Source of the DNA: Lasioglossum baleicum
Lineage: Eukaryota; Arthropoda; Insecta; Hymenoptera; Halictidae
Direction of reading: 5' to 3'
NCBI RefSeq assembly: GCF_051020765.1
Contig: NW_027469329.1
Location: forward strand, 124,001-188,000
DNA: 64,000 bases
In this document: one piece after another, positions 60,583-64,000 of the stretch
Layout of the letters: every line of letters starts with the position of its first letter
Position numbering within the stretch: the first letter of the stretch is position 1
Notes under the pieces: model-generated
Databases searched by the model: none
What the model saw: the letters and a program-made list of their open reading frames with translations, nothing else
Told to the model about the DNA's origin: nothing
Made by a program: the position numbers and the translations under genes

Positions 60583-62927
60583 CATAACCCATAACGCATA
60601 ACGCATAACCCATAACGAATAACGGATAACGCATAATGCATAACGCATAACGCTTAACGCATGACGCATATCGCATAACGCATAACGCATAACGCATAAC
60701 GCATAACGGATAACGCATAACGCATAACGCATAACGCATAACGCATAACGCATAACGCATAACGCATAACGCATAACGCATAACGCATAACGCATAACGC
60801 ATAACGCATAACGCATAACGCATAACGCATAACGCATAACGCATATCGCATAACGCATAACGTTCAATGAAAAAGTCATAACGCATAACGCATATCGCAT
60901 AACCCGTAAAGCACAACGCATAACACATAACGCATAACGCAATACACATAACGCATAACGCATAACGTATAACGCTTAACGCATAACGCATAACACATAA
61001 CGCATAACGCATAACGTATAACGCTTAACGCATAACGCATAACACATAACGCATAACGCATAACGCATAACGCATAACGCATAACGCATAACGCATAACG
61101 CGTAACGCGTAACGCGTAACGCATAACGCATAACGCATAACCCATAACGCATAACGCATAACCCATAACGAATAACGGATAACGCATAATGCATAACGCA
61201 TAACGCTTAACGCATGACGCATATCGCATAACGCATAACGCATAACGCATAACGCATAACGCATAACGCATAACGCATAACGCATAACGCATAACGCATA
61301 ACGCATAACGCATAACGCATAACGCATAACGCATAACGCATAACGCACATCGCATAACGCATAACGCATAACGCATAACGCATAACGCATAACGCATAAC
61401 GCATAACGAATAACGCATAACGCATAACGCATAACGCATAACGCATAACGCGTAACGCATAACGCGTAACGCATAACGCATAACGCATAACGCATAACGC
61501 ATAACGCATATCGCATAACGCATAACGCATAACGCATAACGCATAACGCATAACGCATAACGCATAACGAATAACGCATAACGCATAAAGCATAACGCTT
61601 AACGAATAACGCATAACGCATAACGCATGACACATTACTCATAACGCATTACGCATAACGCATAACGCATAACGCATAACGGATAACGCATAATGCATAA
61701 CGCATAACGCTTAACGCATGACGCATATCGCATAACGCATAACGCATAACGCATAACGGATAACGCATAACGCATAATGCATAACGCATAACGCATAACG
61801 CATAACGCATAACGCATAACGCATAACGCATAACGCATAACGCATAACGCATAACGCATAACGCATAACGCATAACGCATAACCCATAACGAATAACGCA
61901 TAACGCTCAATGGAAAAGTCATAACCCATAACGCATAACGCATAACGCATAACGCATAACGCATGACGCATAACGCATAACGCATAACGCATAACCCATA
62001 ACGCATAACGCATAACGCATAACGCATAACGCATAACGCATAACCCATAACGCATAACGCATAACGCATAACGCATAACGCATAACGCATAACGCATAAC
62101 GCATAACGCATAACGCATAACGCATAACGAATAACGCATAACGCATAACGCATAACGCATAACGCATAACGCATAACGCATAACGCATAACGCATAACGC
62201 ATAACGCATAACGCATAACGCATAACGCATAACGCATAACGCATAACGCATAACGCATAACGCATAACGCATAACGCATAACACATAACGCATAACGCAT
62301 AACGTATAATGCTTAACGCATAACGCATAACACATAACGCATAACGCATAACGCATAACGCATAACGCATAACGCATAACGCGTAACGCGTAACGCATAA
62401 TGCATAACGCATAACGCTTAACGCATGACGCATATCGCATAACGCATAACGCATAACGCATAACGCATAACGGATAACGCATAACGCATAATGCATAACG
62501 CATAACGCATAACGCATAACGCATAACGCATAACGCATAACCCATAACGCATAACGCATAACCCATAACGAATAACGCATAACGCTCAATGGAAAAGTCA
62601 TAACGCATAACGCTCAATGAAAAAGTCATAATGCTTAACGCATAACGCATAACGCATAACGCATAACGCATAACGCATAACGCATAACGCATAACGCATA
62701 ACGCATAACGCATAACGCATAACGCATAACGCATAACGCATAACGCATAACGCATAACGCATAACGCATAACGCATAACGCATAACGCATAACGCATAAC
62801 GCATAACGCATAACGCACATCGCATAACGCATAACGCATAACGCATAACGCATAACGCATAACGAATAACGCATAACGCATAACGCATAACGCATAACGC
62901 ATAACGCATAACGCGTAACGCATAACG
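60583..62927. repeat. 2,345-bp tandem duplication, copy 2
   Basis: Markers at 60583, 60863, 60940, 61626, 61906, 62585, 62613, 62816 and 62865 match copy 1 with no offset change, so all intervening pure-run lengths are also equal. Identity ends after 62865, where CGTAACG units appear that copy 1 lacks. Confidence 0.88.
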
Positions 62928-64000
62928 CGTAACGCATAACGCATAACGCATAACGCATAACGCATAACGCATATCGCATAACGCATAACGCATAACGCAT
63001 AACGCATAACGCATAACGCATAACGAATAACGCATAACGCATAAAGCATAACGCTTAACGAATAACGCATAACGCATAACGCATGACACATTACTCATAA
63101 CGCATTACGCATAACGCATAACGCATAACGGATAACGCATAATGCATAACGCATAACGCTTAACGCATGACGCATATCGCATAACGCATAACGCATAACG
63201 CATAACGGATAACGCATAACGCATAATGCATAACGCATAACGCATAACGCATAACGCATAACGCATAACGCATAACGCATAACGCATAACGCATAACGCA
63301 TAACGCATAACGCACATCGCATAACGCATAACGCATAACGCATAACGCATAACGCATAACGCATAACGCATAACGAATAACGCATAACGCATAACGCATA
63401 ACGCATAACGCATAACGCGTAACGCATAACGCGTAACGCATAACGCATAACGCATAACGCATAACGCATAACGCATATCGCATAACGCATAACGCATAAC
63501 GCATAACGCATAACGCATAACGCATAACGCATAACGAATAACGCATAACGCATAAAGCATAACGCTTAACGAATAACGCATAACGCATAACGCATGACAC
63601 ATTACTCATAACGCATTACGCATAACGCATAACGCATAACGCATAACGGATAACGCATAATGCATAACGCATAACGCTTAACGCATGACGCATATCGCAT
63701 AACGCATAACGCATAACGCATAACGGATAACGCATAACGCATAATGCATAACGCATAACGCATAACGCATAACGCATAACGCATAACGCATAACGCATAA
63801 CGCATAACGCATAACGCATAACGCATAACGCATAACGCATAACGCATAACCCATAACGAATAACGCATAACGCTCAATGGAAAAGTCATAACCCATAACG
63901 CATAACGCATAACGCATAACGCATAACGCATGACGCATAACGCATAACGCATAACGCATAACCCATAACGCATAACGCATAACGCATAACGCATAACGCA

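Larger units (their letters stand above)
16668..60876. repeat. Class c box family with F3 core (39 copies)
   Basis: TTCAATGAAAAAGT at 16668, 19230, 20133, 21183, 21897, 23724, 24865, 28806, 29457, 30374, 31501, 32180, 33062, 33713, 37402, 38536, 40068, 40873, 41531, 42392, 43428, 44268, 45003, 45353, 46598, 47389, 48956, 49768, 50398, 51301, 52379, 52722, 53415, 53765, 55809, 56509, 57867, 58518 and 60863. Relative to the box start, CATATCG lies at -21 and +28, two units before and two after the box (copy 37402 has CGTAACG at -14), giving a symmetric 56-bp core. CATAACC (+35), CGTAAAG (+42), CACAACG (+49) and CATAACA (+56) follow. Module length varies from 343 to 1,358 bp between close neighbours, always a multiple of 7. 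Confidence 0.87.
267..62626. repeat. Class a box family, CTCAATGAAAAAGT (27 copies)
   Basis: A 14-bp box replacing exactly two heptamers. Lone copies follow F1-type tails: 267, 603, 4985, 7043, 7400, 9871, 10193, 14736, 27322. Copies 28 bp after a class b box: 1289, 3025, 11103, 12062, 13959, 16318 (CTTAATG variant), 17627, 25782, 28022, 35456, 36275, 55179, 60268, 62613. Copies 63 bp after a class d box: 36751, 39438, 45919, 48305. Paired copies are normally followed by CATAATG-CTTAACG; lone F1 copies are followed by pure CATAACG. Function unknown; the five-A tract is unusual in an otherwise A-tract-free array. Confidence 0.85.
162..63606. repeat. M junction motif family, CATGACA-CATTACT (32 copies)
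   Basis: Two adjacent variant heptamers, normally followed by CATAACG and CATTACG, often preceded by CATAAAG, CATAACG, CTTAACG and AATGACG or AATAACG. Starts: 162, 498, 1016, 1765, 2598, 3620, 4544, 5314, 6021, 6938, 7295, 9766, 10088, 10837, 11628, 13112, 13693, 14302, 14659 (G variant), 15940 (G variant), 17578, 18474, 25733, 26363, 27245, 27735, 34511, 35953, 59281, 61626, 63082, 63593. It marks boundaries between modules and is absent from 18.5-25.7, 27.8-34.5 and 36.0-59.2 kb, where F3 modules dominate. Confidence 0.85.
1261..63886. repeat. Class b box family, CTCAATGGAAAAGT (22 copies)
   Basis: Differs from class a by one base (G at position 8). Fourteen are the left member of a b/a pair: 1261, 2997, 11075, 12034, 13931, 16290, 17599, 25754, 27994, 35428, 36247, 55151, 60240, 62585. 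Eight are unpaired: 18285, 18740, 26657, 34763, 54451, 59561, 61906, 63873; all but 54451 are followed directly by CATAACC. Most are preceded by CATAACC, CATAACG, AATAACG, CATAACG. None lies between 36.3 and 54.4 kb. Confidence 0.85.
1..64000. repeat. Heptameric satellite array, unit CATAACG / CGTTATG
   Basis: The window is a continuous direct tandem array of a 7-bp unit with A3 C2 G1 T1 on the + strand (43% GC). It fills all 64 kb and runs off both ends, so its true length is unknown. No inverted segment was seen. Most units are exact CATAACG; the rest are mainly one- or two-base variants such as CATATCG, CACATCG, CATGACG, CATTACG, CGTAACG, GATAACG, AATAACG, CTTAACG, CATAATG, CATAACA and CATAACC. 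Each exact unit followed by another contributes one CpG. The array is neither a vertebrate (TTAGGG), arthropod (TTAGG) nor plant (TTTAGGG) telomere repeat. A eukaryotic heterochromatic satellite is inferred from length and HOR structure; species and chromosomal position cannot be read from the sequence. Confidence 0.98.
54421..64000. repeat. Domain G: mixed F3 and F2/M composite repeats
   Basis: Class c boxes at 55809, 56509, 57867, 58518 and 60863 alternate with b boxes at 54451, 59561, 61906 and 63873 and b/a pairs at 55151/55179, 60240/60268 and 62585/62613. M motifs lie at 59281, 61626, 63082 and 63593. Most of the interval from about 58.2 to 62.9 kb is a tandem 2,345-bp duplication. A further partial copy of the M-to-b segment begins at 63593 and runs off the end. 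Confidence 0.8.

Noticed and set aside
1..64000. Telomere repeat array
   Set aside because: The - strand unit CGTTATG has no G run and does not match TTAGGG, TTTAGGG, TTAGG or TTAGGC. HOR modules, long-range duplications and diverged boxes are unlike telomerase-made tracts. It resembles part of the Allium motif (TTATGGG) only superficially.
1..64000. CRISPR array
   Set aside because: There are no unique spacers of regular length between repeats; the material between marked motifs is the same heptamer.
1..64000. Bacterial or plasmid iterons, or cyanobacterial short heptamer repeats
   Set aside because: Those span tens to hundreds of bases beside genes. Here 64 kb contain no gene, which is not plausible for a prokaryotic replicon.
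1..64000. tRNA, rRNA or other structured RNA gene
   Set aside because: No stretch departs from the heptamer register long enough to hold one; the longest diverged word is the 14-bp box plus neighbouring single-base variants.
1..64000. G-quadruplex or i-motif potential
   Set aside because: Neither strand has runs of three or more G; the longest C run is CCC at CATAACC-C joins.

Overview
The whole window is one simple-sequence satellite. From the first base to the last it is a head-to-tail array of a 7-bp unit, CATAACG on the + strand (CGTTATG on the - strand), about 9,140 units in 64 kb, all in one orientation. I see no protein-coding gene, RNA gene, transposon, CRISPR array or unique sequence. 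An array this long, with higher-order structure, points to a eukaryotic chromosome (heterochromatin, possibly a centromeric or pericentromeric or subtelomeric block) in a long-read assembly. The sequence does not identify the species.

The array is not random. Pure CATAACG runs (up to 115 units, 8394-9198) are punctuated by in-phase variant heptamers that recur in fixed orders and define higher-order repeat (HOR) modules. The main ones are: (1) F1, a 245-bp block of 35 heptamers marked by CATAGTC (10 copies of its left arm); (2) F2, modules carrying CACATCG and AATAACG; (3) M, the junction motif CATGACA-CATTACT (32 copies); (4) F3, a module built round a 56-bp core with a 14-bp A-tract box, followed by CGTAAAG-CACAACG (39 full copies and 2 without the box). 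The most diverged element is the 14-bp box, in four classes: a CTCAATGAAAAAGT, b CTCAATGGAAAAGT, c TTCAATGAAAAAGT and d TTCAATGGAAAAGT. I count 92 boxes, all exactly two heptamers long and all in register.

Layout: 1-16331 holds F1, F2 and M with class a and b boxes. 16332-18960 is mixed. 18961-25230 is F3 (class c). 25231-28787 is F1, F2 and M again. 28788-34430 is F3. 34431-36764 is F2 and M. 36765-54420 is F3 plus class d/a pairs. 54421-64000 mixes F3 with F2 and M, including a 2,345-bp duplication that matches at every marker checked. F1 and M are essentially excluded from the F3 domains.

The 7-bp register is kept across 64 kb except at three places (39173, 45661, 48047). All three are the same 6-bp unit AAAACG in the same context, so one ancestral 1-bp deletion was copied twice. 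The many long - strand reading frames are artefacts: 7 bp is not a multiple of 3, the - strand unit has no stop in any frame, and every frame reads the same peptide cycle MRYALCV until an HOR marker supplies a stop.
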